Below are positions 17,083-25,284 of a stretch of 64,000 nucleotides of DNA, in pieces. This stretch comes from Congregibacter litoralis KT71 (lineage in GTDB: Bacteria; Pseudomonadota; Gammaproteobacteria; Pseudomonadales; Halieaceae). The notes beneath the pieces are model-generated. The model was not told where the DNA came from and made no database searches. It worked only from the letters and a program-made list of their open reading frames with translations. Both the position numbers and the translations under genes were made by a program. The first letter of the stretch is position 1. Each line of letters begins with the position of its first letter. The stretch covers positions 1,611,075 through 1,675,074 of the forward strand of contig NZ_CM002299.1 in NCBI RefSeq assembly GCF_000153125.2, in the 5' to 3' direction.

Positions 17083-17341
17083 GATGGCCATTGCTTGATA
17101 GCAGAACAAAACGCGGCCACGGCGGTAACGTGGATGGGGGGAGTTGCCCTCGCCATCTTAAATGGCAAAAAACAGCACTAGCGTCCTCAGAGCTTGCAAG
17201 GCGCACAGTGAAAACTGCAGCTCATCTTCAATGGGTCTTCAACAACAGGACGTTCGTCCTCCCTTCACCGTGGCATTAGCCATTTCAAACCCGGCTCGCA
17301 AGTAGCCGAAACCCAACGTGCCGTCCTACTGACGGTTTTTT
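17083..17341 (+). ncRNA. Candidate ~250-nt noncoding RNA
   Basis: A promoter-like TTCACG (17055-17060), 16-bp spacer and TATACT (17077-17082) precede a gene-free stretch that ends in a rho-independent terminator (17321-17341). Inside are several local stems such as CCACG/CGTGG (17117-17133) and AGGACG/CGTCCT (17248-17261). No known RNA family is recognised, and it may equally be an untranslated leader. Confidence 0.25.
17321..17341 (+). terminator. Rho-independent terminator
   Basis: CCGTC-CTACT-GACGG (17321-17335) is followed by six T. The stem is short but GC-rich and no coding frame overlaps it. Confidence 0.55.
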
Positions 17342-17374
17342 CAACACGCGGACTGATGGTTCCGCCTATTTAAA

Positions 17375-17546
17375 AGGAGGTGAAACACTCACCATTGAAT
17401 GTGGGCTTTTGAGCCCATTTGGTTTACCCGGCACCATCTTCATCAGAAGAGCAGCCAGGTTGCCTGTGACCAGGCTTATCAGGTCAAACGGGGAGTAGTG
17501 TCCCTTGACCCTTCCGCGTAAGCGGACCCGGTCAGGCTACGCGCCT
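17375..17546 (+). promoter_or_regulatory. Multi-hairpin leader upstream of the second recombinase gene
   Basis: A free GGAGG (17376-17380) is followed by successive stems: TGGGCT-TTTG-AGCCCA (17402-17417), GGTCAA-AC-GGG/CCC-TTGACC (17482-17510), CCGC-GTAA-GCGG with a GNRA-type loop (17514-17525) and CAGGC-TACGC-GCCTG (17532-17546). The GGAGG precedes no gene-sized frame, only a possible short leader peptide. The design recalls a riboregulated leader, but no known riboswitch family is recognised. Confidence 0.4.
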
Positions 17547-17587
17547 GCCGGTTGGTCATAAACACTTACCAGACTGGAAAGTACACG

Positions 17588-18454
17588 ATGAAAGACCTGA
17601 ACTACCAATTGAAGAAAATGTGTCAGCGCAATCGGGATGGCAGCTACAGCACGCAGGCTAACCGGGCGCGTATTCTCAATCAAATCGCGAATCAACTGCA
17701 AGAAATGGGGTACCGACGAATGACCGCTCAGTCATTAAAACCAAAACACGTTGATGCATTGGTGAAGCGTTGGTTCGGTGAGGGGATGGCGGCCGGTACC
17801 ATTAAAAATCGCATGAATTGCCTGCGCTGGTGGGCTGCCAAAGTGGGGCGGTCCAATGTGGTGGCGCGATCTAATAGCTTCTACGGCATTCCCGACCGGC
17901 AATTCGTTAGCAACGATTCCAAGGCCGTTATTGCCGATAGAGACACATTGGCGAGTATCAGAGATGACCACGTGCGTGTCAGCCTGGAGTTGCAGCGCGT
18001 CTTTGGCCTGCGCCGGGAGGAGGCAATCAAATTCATACCGGCATATGCTGATCAGGGCGATCATGTTCGCCTGAAGGCATCCTGGACGAAAGGGGGCAAG
18101 ACGCGGATCGTGCCGTTGCTCACCGAGGAGCAGCGCGCAGCGCTGAATCGAGCCCACCGTCTCGCGGGAACCGGTTCATTGATTCCGCCGCAAAAGAACT
18201 ACATTCAGCAACTGCGCACCTACGAACGTCATACTACTCTGGCTGGACTGTCGAAGCTGCACGGACTACGTCACGCCTATGCCCAATCTCGCTATCAACG
18301 GTTGACGGGGTGGGCGTGCCCTGCGGCGGGTGGGCCGGTCGCAAAGAGTTTAAATGCAGAGCAAAGAAAGCAGGATCATCAAGCGCGATTGATCATCAGC
18401 CGCGAATTAGGCCATGTTCGCGAACAGATCAGTGCTGTGTATCTTGGGCGATAA
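17588..18454 (+). CDS. Second tyrosine recombinase-like protein
   Basis: The 288-residue protein has a SAM-like N-terminal domain (about 10-100) and a catalytic domain with Arg142/Arg143 (GLRREEAIKF), Lys171 (KGGKTRIVPL), His225 and Arg228 (HGLRHAYAQS), His276 (LGHVREQ) and Tyr285 (AVYLGR). All catalytic positions appear present. Integrase-like genes of this type are often seen before the pil/tra region of PFGI-1-class ICEs, but their role is not established; resolution or inversion of DNA is possible. The protein ends three residues after the Tyr. The ATG at 17588 has GGAAAG upstream; a GTG upstream at 17552 is less likely. Confidence 0.75.
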   Translation: MKDLNYQLKKMCQRNRDGSYSTQANRARILNQIANQLQEMGYRRMTAQSLKPKHVDALVKRWFGEGMAAGTIKNRMNCLRWWAAKVGRSNVVARSNSFYGIPDRQFVSNDSKAVIADRDTLASIRDDHVRVSLELQRVFGLRREEAIKFIPAYADQGDHVRLKASWTKGGKTRIVPLLTEEQRAALNRAHRLAGTGSLIPPQKNYIQQLRTYERHTTLAGLSKLHGLRHAYAQSRYQRLTGWACPAAGGPVAKSLNAEQRKQDHQARLIISRELGHVREQISAVYLGR

Positions 18455-18554
18455 GTCACCCAAAAAAGCACAGCACCCCGAGCATGGATTACGCATTCAC
18501 GCACGCGAACGATTTGGCGATCATGAGGCTCCTCACCATAGCCAGGGCCAAACC

Positions 18555-19043
18555 ATGCGAATCCATCGTCTATTCTCTACGCAAAGGTTGATGCTGCTGG
18601 GCGGCCTGGCTGTTGCGATAGCAAACAATGCAGTGCTGGCAGCAGCGCAACCCATAACCTCGAGCAAAACCGTCTCCCAGGTTGATCGCTATTCAGAACT
18701 GACAGCTGGGCCGACGTTGGAGCAGCGCGATCTGCTTGCTGTGACTGTAGCCGTTTCCATACCCAATAACATCGCCAGCCTCGGTGGTGCGTTGCGTTGG
18801 ATTCTGCGTGATTCGGGCTACCGCCTCGCCGCCGACTCCGTCATTCCTCCTGAGGTACATTCGATGCTCAAACTGCCGTTACCCGCAGCCCATCGACGAC
18901 TAGGGCTGATGCCGCTGAAAGAGGTGCTAGCACTTATGGTTGGCCCTGAGTTTCACATCGTTCAGGACCCGTTACATCGTCTGTTGTCATTTGAGCGTTG
19001 TAACACAGTACAGAATTCTTCACAGGCACAAGGAGAGCTGTAA
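18555..19043 (+). CDS. PilL N-terminal domain protein (TIGR03748 family)
   Basis: The 162-residue exported protein has a signal peptide (MRIHRLFSTQRLMLLGGLAV, cleavage near AVLAAAQ) and a PilL/TIGR03748-like domain (NIASLGGALRWILRDSGYRL, LPLPAAHRRLGLMPLKEVL, MVGPEFHIVQDPLHRLLSFE). In PFGI-1-class ICEs it opens the transfer region. The ATG at 18555 is chosen because the signal peptide begins there. It ends overlapping the next start (TAATGG). Confidence 0.75.
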   Translation: MRIHRLFSTQRLMLLGGLAVAIANNAVLAAAQPITSSKTVSQVDRYSELTAGPTLEQRDLLAVTVAVSIPNNIASLGGALRWILRDSGYRLAADSVIPPEVHSMLKLPLPAAHRRLGLMPLKEVLALMVGPEFHIVQDPLHRLLSFERCNTVQNSSQAQGEL

Positions 19044-19270
19044 TGGACGTCTTTTTAGTCGCTCTCGTGCTGTTTGCTGTAATGGCTTTTGGAGCAGGAA
19101 ATAGCAAGCGTGAGGATCAAGCAGATTCTTCCAATGTTTCATCCGAATCGGAAGTTCACCCAGTAACTCGCAAACACTCGGATCAATTCTGTAATCCATG
19201 GGTCGAACACATTACTCAGCGTGATCTCACTTTCCCACTCGACCAGAGGGTCATTGACGATGAACAGTAG
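19043..19270 (+). CDS. Small membrane protein of unknown function in the transfer operon
   Basis: The 75-residue protein has one N-terminal transmembrane helix (DVFLVALVLFAVMAFGAG) and a polar C-terminal tail. It overlaps the PilL-like gene upstream and the TIGR03759 gene downstream, so it is translated as part of the operon. No family is recognised. Confidence 0.6.
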   Translation: MDVFLVALVLFAVMAFGAGNSKREDQADSSNVSSESEVHPVTRKHSDQFCNPWVEHITQRDLTFPLDQRVIDDEQ

Positions 19271-20078
19271 CGCCAGAGGACGCGGCCGTGTTTTTCGGAT
19301 TGTCGGGTTCGCTATCCTTACTGCCTTATCCACTCTCGCCGGAGCGGGAGAACAATCGAATTCACACGTGTCTACACAACATACGACCGAAGCATCTGCA
19401 ACACAGCAGTTAGACCATCAGGCCTCCCTCGCTGCACGGTGGGGCCTGGATGATAACGAATGGCAGCGTTATGAAGTGCTGAAGCAGGGCATTCGCGGGA
19501 GTGTGAGTGCCGCAACCTTGTCCCCCATAGAAGTCCTCGGTATTCACTCGCGGAGTACCGAAGAGCGGCGGCGGTACGCCGAGCAATGGGCCGTAATGAT
19601 GCGTGAGGATGCCGAGCGTATTTTGGCATTTCAACGCGCGTACGATGAAGCCCAGCGACGTTTATATCCCAATGGTTTACTCATTGACGCCAGTATGCTG
19701 AATGCCCACAAGACAGACCATGAGGCGTTAGAACAATTGGCGTGGCAGCCCGCCGACCGCGTGCTGTTCTTTACCGACACGCAATGTCCGAAGTGCGATG
19801 CTGTACTTGAGCGTCTTGTCAGTCAGTTAGCGCAATTCTCCGGCATCGATGTGTACCTGATCAATGTGTCCCCCGGTGAGGAATCCCTGATACGCGAATG
19901 GGCAGCGTCGAAACAGATCAGTCCGCAATGGGTCAAAGAACACAAGGTTACGCTGAATGTCGACGCAGGTGCGCGGGACAGAGTCGCCGCGCACACTGGG
20001 CAGGACGGTCAAGCATTACCCGTGCTCGTGTTACGCAGGGGAGACCAGTTCACGCCTTTGCCGGCGTGGCGATTTTGA
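19260..20078 (+). CDS. TIGR03759-family ICE protein (PFL_4693 family)
   Basis: The 272-residue exported protein has a signal peptide ending near LAGAGEQ, a conserved central region (LAARWGLDDNEWQRYEVLKQ, LSPIEVLGIHSRSTEERRRY) and a thioredoxin-like C-terminal part with DTQCPKCDAV, where CPKC resembles a redox-active motif. The family belongs to the mating-pair-formation set of PFGI-1-class ICEs. A periplasmic disulphide role is an inference from the motif. It overlaps the preceding gene by 11 bp. Confidence 0.78.
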   Translation: MNSSARGRGRVFRIVGFAILTALSTLAGAGEQSNSHVSTQHTTEASATQQLDHQASLAARWGLDDNEWQRYEVLKQGIRGSVSAATLSPIEVLGIHSRSTEERRRYAEQWAVMMREDAERILAFQRAYDEAQRRLYPNGLLIDASMLNAHKTDHEALEQLAWQPADRVLFFTDTQCPKCDAVLERLVSQLAQFSGIDVYLINVSPGEESLIREWAASKQISPQWVKEHKVTLNVDAGARDRVAAHTGQDGQALPVLVLRRGDQFTPLPAWRF

Positions 20079-20083
20079 AGAGC

Positions 20084-20650
20084 ATGACGATGCATCGTCA
20101 ATCCATTGTCGCGTGGATTATCGGTCTGCTGTGTGGATCCCTCGTCTTCGAGGCCCAGTCCATACCGGCCGGATATCAGCGAGTGGCGATTGAGTATGAT
20201 TTGCCCCCGGCGTTGCTTTACGCGGTGGCATTGACTGAGAGCGGGCAGAGCACACTCAGCGAAGGTCGGTTCCGTCCCTGGCCCTGGGCGCTCAATATTA
20301 ATGGTGAAGGACACTATTTCTCCTCAAGACAAGAAGCATTGCAGGTGCTGCAAGTGGCCCTGATACACCCGAACAGTTCTGTCGATATCGGGTTAATGCA
20401 AATCAACTGGCGCTACCATCGCGCCGCACTGGGTTCAGCATGGCAAGCACTGGATCCCTACCATAATTTGCGCGTCGCGGCGGCGATTCTGCGAGATTGC
20501 CTCAATGAGCATACTAACTGGATGCAGACTGCTGGCTGCTATCACGCACCCAACAATCTCACCAGAGCGCGAGCTTACGCCAGTCGCGTCCAACAATATT
20601 TGACGCAGCACGCCGACATTGAGCCGGAGGGTCGGTTTGAAACTCCCTAG
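20084..20650 (+). CDS. Lytic transglycosylase (SLT domain) of the conjugation apparatus
   Basis: The 188-residue protein has a signal peptide and an SLT/lysozyme-like domain. The catalytic Glu lies in LLYAVALTESGQ, and the conserved SVDIGLMQINWRYH and YHNLRVAAAILRDCL follow. Such enzymes open the peptidoglycan locally for the secretion channel. It follows the TIGR03759 gene after 5 bp and overlaps the next gene by 14 bp. Confidence 0.88.
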   Translation: MTMHRQSIVAWIIGLLCGSLVFEAQSIPAGYQRVAIEYDLPPALLYAVALTESGQSTLSEGRFRPWPWALNINGEGHYFSSRQEALQVLQVALIHPNSSVDIGLMQINWRYHRAALGSAWQALDPYHNLRVAAAILRDCLNEHTNWMQTAGCYHAPNNLTRARAYASRVQQYLTQHADIEPEGRFETP

Positions 20651-21212
20651 TCGTCACTGTTTGCCCAAGTTACTACCTGTTATCTTCGTAGGCGCGTTCG
20701 CAAGTGTATCGGCAATCGCCAAGTTGACCGTCATTTATGATGCGGGTCACACGAAACCGATAGCGCCTTTACAGAAGCCCTTTGTGTCGGATCAGGTCCT
20801 GCCGGCCCATCCGGGCACTGCTGCGGATTCAGCTGACCAGACAGTGTTAAATGGCCCTACGCTCAGCAACTTACTACCCGTGCGTTCTCCCGGCCTACTG
20901 GTCGGTGATCTTGCGGGAAGGCAACTCAAGCCTGATGTCCGTGAGCGTCTGGCACAGGGCAATCCGCGTCCCTTTTTCTTGATCGGGTCCGACCGGGTAT
21001 CGCTGGAGTGGCTGGCAACCCATCGAGACACCCTTAAATCGCTTGGTGCGGTGGGGATGCTGGTGCAAGCTGACACCGAGCAAGATGTCCGGAGTGTCAC
21101 CGAGATTTCACAGGGCCTTTCCATCACACTCGGATCTGGCATCGATTTGGCCAGTGCCTTGGGTATTGATCGGTACCCGGTACTCATTACCCGCGACGGC
21201 ATCACGCAATGA
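20637..21212 (+). CDS. TIGR03765-family ICE protein (PFL_4695 family)
   Basis: The protein (191 residues from a TTG at 20637, with GGAGGG 5 bp upstream) has a signal peptide (LLPVIFVGAFASVSAIA) followed by LTVIYDAGHTKPIAPL and a C-terminal part with RPFFLIGSDRVSLEWLATH and GIDRYPVLITRDGIT. It matches the PFL_4695 family of ICE transfer proteins. It is periplasmic, of unknown function. An upstream TTG at 20619 has no ribosome-binding site. Confidence 0.75.
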   Translation: MKLPSRHCLPKLLPVIFVGAFASVSAIAKLTVIYDAGHTKPIAPLQKPFVSDQVLPAHPGTAADSADQTVLNGPTLSNLLPVRSPGLLVGDLAGRQLKPDVRERLAQGNPRPFFLIGSDRVSLEWLATHRDTLKSLGAVGMLVQADTEQDVRSVTEISQGLSITLGSGIDLASALGIDRYPVLITRDGITQ

Positions 21213-23371
21213 GCGCCCATCCTATGGAGGCGTTGCTTCGACCGCCGGTCGAGTTGTGGTCTTGTTTCACGGCGATCGCTGCAGGCTTACTGGCCTTGCT
21301 TGCACCGTGGGGCCTGATGATGCCGCCGGGGATTGCTGCCACCAGCAGCCTGGCTTTCTTTGGGTTTGGCCTCTGGCGGGGCCATCAAGCCTGGCGTGTG
21401 TTGCGCTATCAGCGTCACATGAAACGCTTACCCGAGTATCGAATAGCGGCCGATCGGGTCCCTGTCAGTCAGCACAAGCTATTTTTAGGCAAAGGCTTTC
21501 GCTGGACCCAGCAACACACCCAGCGTCTACGCGACACGTTGAAACCCGAGGTTCAGCGTTACGTTCAACCGGGTGCACTTTACCATTGGGCGCGGCAAAA
21601 GGAAGTCGCCTGGGAGTCGATACCGGGGCTGACCTTATTGGCGAGGCTCTTGCGCAGTCGATCCCGCTGGAACCTGTTGGCGCCGTTACCGCCAGTGGGC
21701 GGCAAGCCCGCTCTACATGCGGTTGAACCCCTTGAGCAACCCGTGTGGATGGATCTGGGTGAACGGGTCGGACACACACTGGTGTTAGGCACCACCCGCG
21801 TCGGGAAGACACGGTTGGCAGAACTGCTGATTACCCAGGACATCCACCGCGGGGATGTGGTGATTGTCTTCGACCCCAAAGGCGATGCAGATCTGTTGCG
21901 CCGCATTTATGCCGAAGCCAAGCGAGCTGGCCGTCTGGACGACTTCTATTTGTTTCATTTGGGCTTTCCCGAGCTATCGGCGCGCTACAATGCGATAGGG
22001 AATTTCTCCCGCATCACAGAGGTCGCAACCCGTATTGCCAACCAGTTGCCCAACGAGGGTAACTCTGCCGCTTTCAAAGAGTTCGCCTGGCGCTTCGTCA
22101 ATATTATTGCCCGAGCGTTGGTGGCGCTGAAACGCCGACCGGACTATCAACAGATCCGCCGTTACATCAACGACATCGAACCGCTGTTTGTGGAGTATGC
22201 GGGCTACTGTGCGGCGATTGCAGGTATCGACGCCTGGGCGTCTCTGGTCGAAGAACGCGCAGCGGATATCAAGGAGCGCAATCTGCCCAATGCACTGCGC
22301 GGAAGGTCGATGGAAGCCATCGCCTGCATGCGGTTGTTGCAGGAGAGGGCCATCTACGACCCCGTCCTGGATGGCCTTATTTCCGCGTTCAAGTACGACA
22401 AGACTTATTTCGACAAGATCGTCAGCTCCGTCGGCCCGCTGATGGAAAAACTCACCACCGGTACGATCGCCGCCTTGATTTCTCCGGATTATCAAGACGA
22501 GCAGGATGCACGACCCATCTTCGAATGGATGGATGTGGTGCGCCGCAAGGGGATTGTCTACGTGGGGCTTGATGCACTCACCGATACTACGGTGGCCAGT
22601 GCGGTGGGCAATTCCATGTTTGCAGATCTCGTGTCAGTGGCGGGCCGTATTTACAAACACGGCGTGGCGTCTGAACAGGCTGGACACGCGCGGGGCGGCG
22701 ACCTGGACGCGTCAGGACACGGCCCCGGACAGTCCTCCATGTCCACAATACCGACCATCTCCCTACATGCCGACGAGTTCAATGAGCTGATCGGTGATGA
22801 GTTCGTACCGTTGCTGAACAAAGCAGGCGGAGCAGGGTTTCAGGTAACGGCCTACACCCAGACCTGGTCGGATGTGGAGGCGCGGATTGGTAGCAAGGCC
22901 AAGGCGGGTCAGGTGGCCGGTAACTTCAATACGATGCTAATGCTGCGGGTGAAGGAGCTGGACACGGCAGACATGCTGACCGAACAGTTGCCCAGGGTCG
23001 AAGTGTTCAGTCTGATGAGTGTTTCCGGCGTCGACGATTCATCGGATCCCGGATCTGGTGTCGACTTCAAGTCCCGTAACGAAGATCGGATCAGTGTCTC
23101 GGAAGTGCCCATGCTGACCGCTGCTGATATGGTCACGCTACCCAAAGGGCAGGCCTTCGCGCTATTGGAGGGCGGTCAGCTCTGGAAACTCCGTATTCCC
23201 TTGCCGGATAGCAGTGGGGATGCCGCCATACCTAGCGATTTTGAAGCGATGGCCGACGCGATGCGGCGCAGCTACATCACCAACGATCATTGGTATCGGG
23301 TGACCGATCACTGGTGGCACGCGGTATCTGAGACCACACCGGATTCATCTAAACAGGTCGATTCACCTTAA
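21209..23371 (+). CDS. traD: TraD coupling protein, PFGI-1 class
   Basis: The 720-residue inner-membrane ATPase brings the relaxase-DNA complex to the mating channel. Two N-terminal transmembrane helices lie at about 17-55. Walker A is GTTRVGKT (194-201) in TLVLGTTRVGKTRLAELLI, and the Walker B acidic pair is Asp522-Glu523 (ISLHADEFNEL). The C-terminus ends with a conserved Trp-rich stretch (NDHWYRVTDHWWHA). It matches TIGR03754. The start overlaps the preceding stop (ATGA). Confidence 0.92.
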   Translation: MSAHPMEALLRPPVELWSCFTAIAAGLLALLAPWGLMMPPGIAATSSLAFFGFGLWRGHQAWRVLRYQRHMKRLPEYRIAADRVPVSQHKLFLGKGFRWTQQHTQRLRDTLKPEVQRYVQPGALYHWARQKEVAWESIPGLTLLARLLRSRSRWNLLAPLPPVGGKPALHAVEPLEQPVWMDLGERVGHTLVLGTTRVGKTRLAELLITQDIHRGDVVIVFDPKGDADLLRRIYAEAKRAGRLDDFYLFHLGFPELSARYNAIGNFSRITEVATRIANQLPNEGNSAAFKEFAWRFVNIIARALVALKRRPDYQQIRRYINDIEPLFVEYAGYCAAIAGIDAWASLVEERAADIKERNLPNALRGRSMEAIACMRLLQERAIYDPVLDGLISAFKYDKTYFDKIVSSVGPLMEKLTTGTIAALISPDYQDEQDARPIFEWMDVVRRKGIVYVGLDALTDTTVASAVGNSMFADLVSVAGRIYKHGVASEQAGHARGGDLDASGHGPGQSSMSTIPTISLHADEFNELIGDEFVPLLNKAGGAGFQVTAYTQTWSDVEARIGSKAKAGQVAGNFNTMLMLRVKELDTADMLTEQLPRVEVFSLMSVSGVDDSSDPGSGVDFKSRNEDRISVSEVPMLTAADMVTLPKGQAFALLEGGQLWKLRIPLPDSSGDAAIPSDFEAMADAMRRSYITNDHWYRVTDHWWHAVSETTPDSSKQVDSP

Positions 23372-23372
23372 G

Positions 23373-24104
23373 ATGGCGGAACCAGCCGATCCCCGCCGGT
23401 CTGTAGCAAGCCCGGGCATGTTCTCCCGGATTCTCACCGGTATCGCCCAGTGCTTTAAATGGCTATTGCTCTCCCTGGTCTTCTCCGTTTTGATCGAGTG
23501 GATTGGCATGGTGTTCTGGTGGGAGGAACAGGGTCTAACACATAGCCGGCAGATGCTGGTGAATGAGTTGCAGTTCCTCGGCGCGGACTTTCATCGCAGT
23601 TGGTTGACCGAACATCCCATGCGGTTCGCCAGTGAGTTGTCGGAGCGCTTCTACTACATCGCCTTTGAGTGGACCGGGTTTGTCGATCTCCTCCAGTGGA
23701 TTACGCAGGCTCCATCTATTGAAGAATCCGGCGTGCGCCCAATACTGCACCGGCTCTACCGGCCCATAGCTGACTTTGTTCTGGCAGCAATGCAAATCAC
23801 CCAGGTTTTTGCGGTTCGCCTGGCCATCCTGGCGCTCGCCACACCGGTATTTGGACTGTTCACCCTGGTGGCGCTGGTCGATGGCCTGGTGCAGCGGGAC
23901 CTGCGGCGCTGGGGCGGCGGTCGGGAAAGCTCTTTCGTCTACCACTACGCCAAGAAAGCCGCCATACCACTGATCATCATGGCTTGGGTGCTGTACCTGG
24001 CGCTACCGTTCAGCTTGCACCCGTCCTGGATTATCCTGCCGTTCGCTCTGGCCTTCGCCTTCGCTGTGACCATCACGGCCAGCACCTTCAAAAAGTATCT
24101 CTGA
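23373..24104 (+). CDS. TIGR03747-family ICE membrane protein (PFL_4697 family)
   Basis: The 243-residue protein has four likely membrane segments: about 26-48 (WLLLSLVFSVLIEWIGMVFW), one near 145-175, one near 200-215 and one at 220-240. It matches the DUF4400/TIGR03747 family that directly follows traD in these ICEs. It starts one base after the traD stop. The transfer operon is then interrupted by a 6.6-kb cargo block before the RAQPRD gene, its normal next neighbour. Confidence 0.8.
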   Translation: MAEPADPRRSVASPGMFSRILTGIAQCFKWLLLSLVFSVLIEWIGMVFWWEEQGLTHSRQMLVNELQFLGADFHRSWLTEHPMRFASELSERFYYIAFEWTGFVDLLQWITQAPSIEESGVRPILHRLYRPIADFVLAAMQITQVFAVRLAILALATPVFGLFTLVALVDGLVQRDLRRWGGGRESSFVYHYAKKAAIPLIIMAWVLYLALPFSLHPSWIILPFALAFAFAVTITASTFKKYL

Positions 24105-24109
24105 CACAG

Positions 24110-24164
24110 TTGACTGTACTATTACAGTTTGCTAGGCTGTATTTGAGCACTGTAAATATACAGT
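24110..24164 (+). promoter_or_regulatory. Promoter and two palindromic operators of the RES/Xre operon
   Basis: A near-consensus -35 TTGACT (24110-24115), 17-bp spacer and TAGGCT (24133-24138) precede the antitoxin gene. Two identical palindromes ACTGTA-N4-TACAGT occur at 24113-24128, overlapping the -35, and at 24149-24164, just after the -10. Their centres are 36 bp apart. Xre-type antitoxins of RES systems are known to repress their own promoter, so these are probable operators. AGGAGG precedes the ATG at 24189. Confidence 0.7.
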
Positions 24165-24188
24165 CTAAATGCTGTTCAGGAGGTAGTC

Positions 24189-24590
24189 ATGATCGCGCAA
24201 GCCGAACAACTGCTGCAACGTGGTTCCAGTGTCACCAGTTCACTGCTGCCAGCGATTTTTCGTATTTTCAGCCAGTGGCGTCTGACTGGCGCCCAGCAGA
24301 TGACCTTGTTGGGGCTCAGCAACGAGAAGACCCTCTACAACTGGAAGAGCCAGCCTGAAAAGGCCAAGCTGACCCGGGATCTGCTGGAGCGGGCCAGTTA
24401 TATCCTGGGTATCTACAAATCCCTGGAGATTCTGTTGCCTGATGAGGGTCTGGCCGATCAGTGGCTGGCTACCCCCAATGACAACCCCCTGTTCAATGGT
24501 ACGGCACCGCTGGACCGGTTGCTGGCAGGGCAAGTGGTGGATCTGGCCGTAGTCAGAGATTTCCTCGATTCGGAGCGGGGTGGTTGGTGA
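24189..24590 (+). CDS. Xre/MbcA/ParS-type antitoxin of a RES toxin
   Basis: The 133-residue protein shows the layout of RES-associated antitoxins: an N-terminal Xre-like helix-turn-helix (RLTGAQQMTLLGLSNEKTLY, NWKSQPEKAKLTRDLLERAS) and the C-terminal DUF2384 domain that plugs the toxin (LDRLLAGQVVDLAVVRDFLD). It should neutralise the RES toxin encoded next and repress the operon through the two upstream palindromes. It overlaps the toxin gene by 4 bp (GTGA). Confidence 0.88.
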   Translation: MIAQAEQLLQRGSSVTSSLLPAIFRIFSQWRLTGAQQMTLLGLSNEKTLYNWKSQPEKAKLTRDLLERASYILGIYKSLEILLPDEGLADQWLATPNDNPLFNGTAPLDRLLAGQVVDLAVVRDFLDSERGGW

Positions 24591-25279
24591 TCGATATCGA
24601 TACACTACCCAGTAGCGAGGCAGATGAACCGGTCTATCGGATCATTCTGTCGCGCTATCCTCAGATCCACCTGTTCGAGCGCGTCTCCAGTGCGCAGGAT
24701 TGGGACGTACTTTATGCGGTGGAGTCCCTGACTAACCCCAGGTTACGGGATGAAGTCGGTGATATTCGCCTGGTGCCACCGGAAGACCGGGTGTACGGCG
24801 ATGGCGCATCCTGGATCATGGCGGCCTTCACTCACCCGCCGGTGGATGGACGTGGTGGCCGCTTCAATCGGGATTTCGGTATCTATTATTGCGCCTCCAA
24901 TGAATCGGTGGCGATCGCCGAATCATCCTTCCATCGAGCACGATTCCTACGTGAATCCAGAATCGACAAGACCACCCAGGAGATGCGCGTTATCCGTGCG
25001 CAGCTGGGGCCGACAACCCTTCACGATGTACGGCACCTGATCGAAAACGCTATCTACGATCCCGACGATTACGGCGAAGCACAGACACTTGGCTATACGC
25101 TGCGAGCTGCTAATAGCTTCGGCATTCACTACCAAAGCGTGAGAGCGAAAGGGGAGTGCTACGGGGTGATGCGGCCCAAGGCGCTCACGGATGCCATCCA
25201 CTGGCGCTATCTGCGCTACCACTATGAACAGGGGGCAGTCGTGAATGTTGAATCCCTGGACGGCAGTGGCAGGAGGTGA
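24587..25279 (+). CDS. RES-domain toxin (NAD+-depleting)
   Basis: The 230-residue protein carries the RES domain: YRIILSRYPQIHLFERVSS with the conserved Arg, GRGGRFNRDFGIYYCASNES, and AIAESSFHRARFLRES with the conserved Glu. RES toxins such as MbcT and Res of Pseudomonas putida degrade NAD+. GTG at 24587, which overlaps the antitoxin stop, is preferred over TTG at 24584. The Xre-then-RES order is the standard one. It may stabilise the ICE or act as an abortive-infection module beside Qat. Confidence 0.88.
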   Translation: MIDIDTLPSSEADEPVYRIILSRYPQIHLFERVSSAQDWDVLYAVESLTNPRLRDEVGDIRLVPPEDRVYGDGASWIMAAFTHPPVDGRGGRFNRDFGIYYCASNESVAIAESSFHRARFLRESRIDKTTQEMRVIRAQLGPTTLHDVRHLIENAIYDPDDYGEAQTLGYTLRAANSFGIHYQSVRAKGECYGVMRPKALTDAIHWRYLRYHYEQGAVVNVESLDGSGRR

Positions 25280-25284
25280 TGGCA

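Larger units (their letters stand above)
16747..17587 (+). other. 840-bp structured intergenic region
   Basis: No open frame here looks coding on either strand. The region holds a CAGGTC-GAA-GACCTG hairpin (16933-16947), a perfect 11-bp inverted repeat CCCTCGTCACT/AGTGACGAGGG (16972-17010), a possible promoter near 17055-17082, a terminator at 17321-17341 and a hairpin-rich leader from 17370 to the next gene. TGGTTCCACTGTAACCA (16881-16897) nearly repeats 12611-12627. Confidence 0.5.

Noticed and set aside
16916..17206. 96-codon reverse-strand frame in the noncoding region
   Set aside because: No ribosome-binding site, no recognisable family, and it crosses the 11-bp inverted repeat; the region looks like RNA or regulatory DNA.
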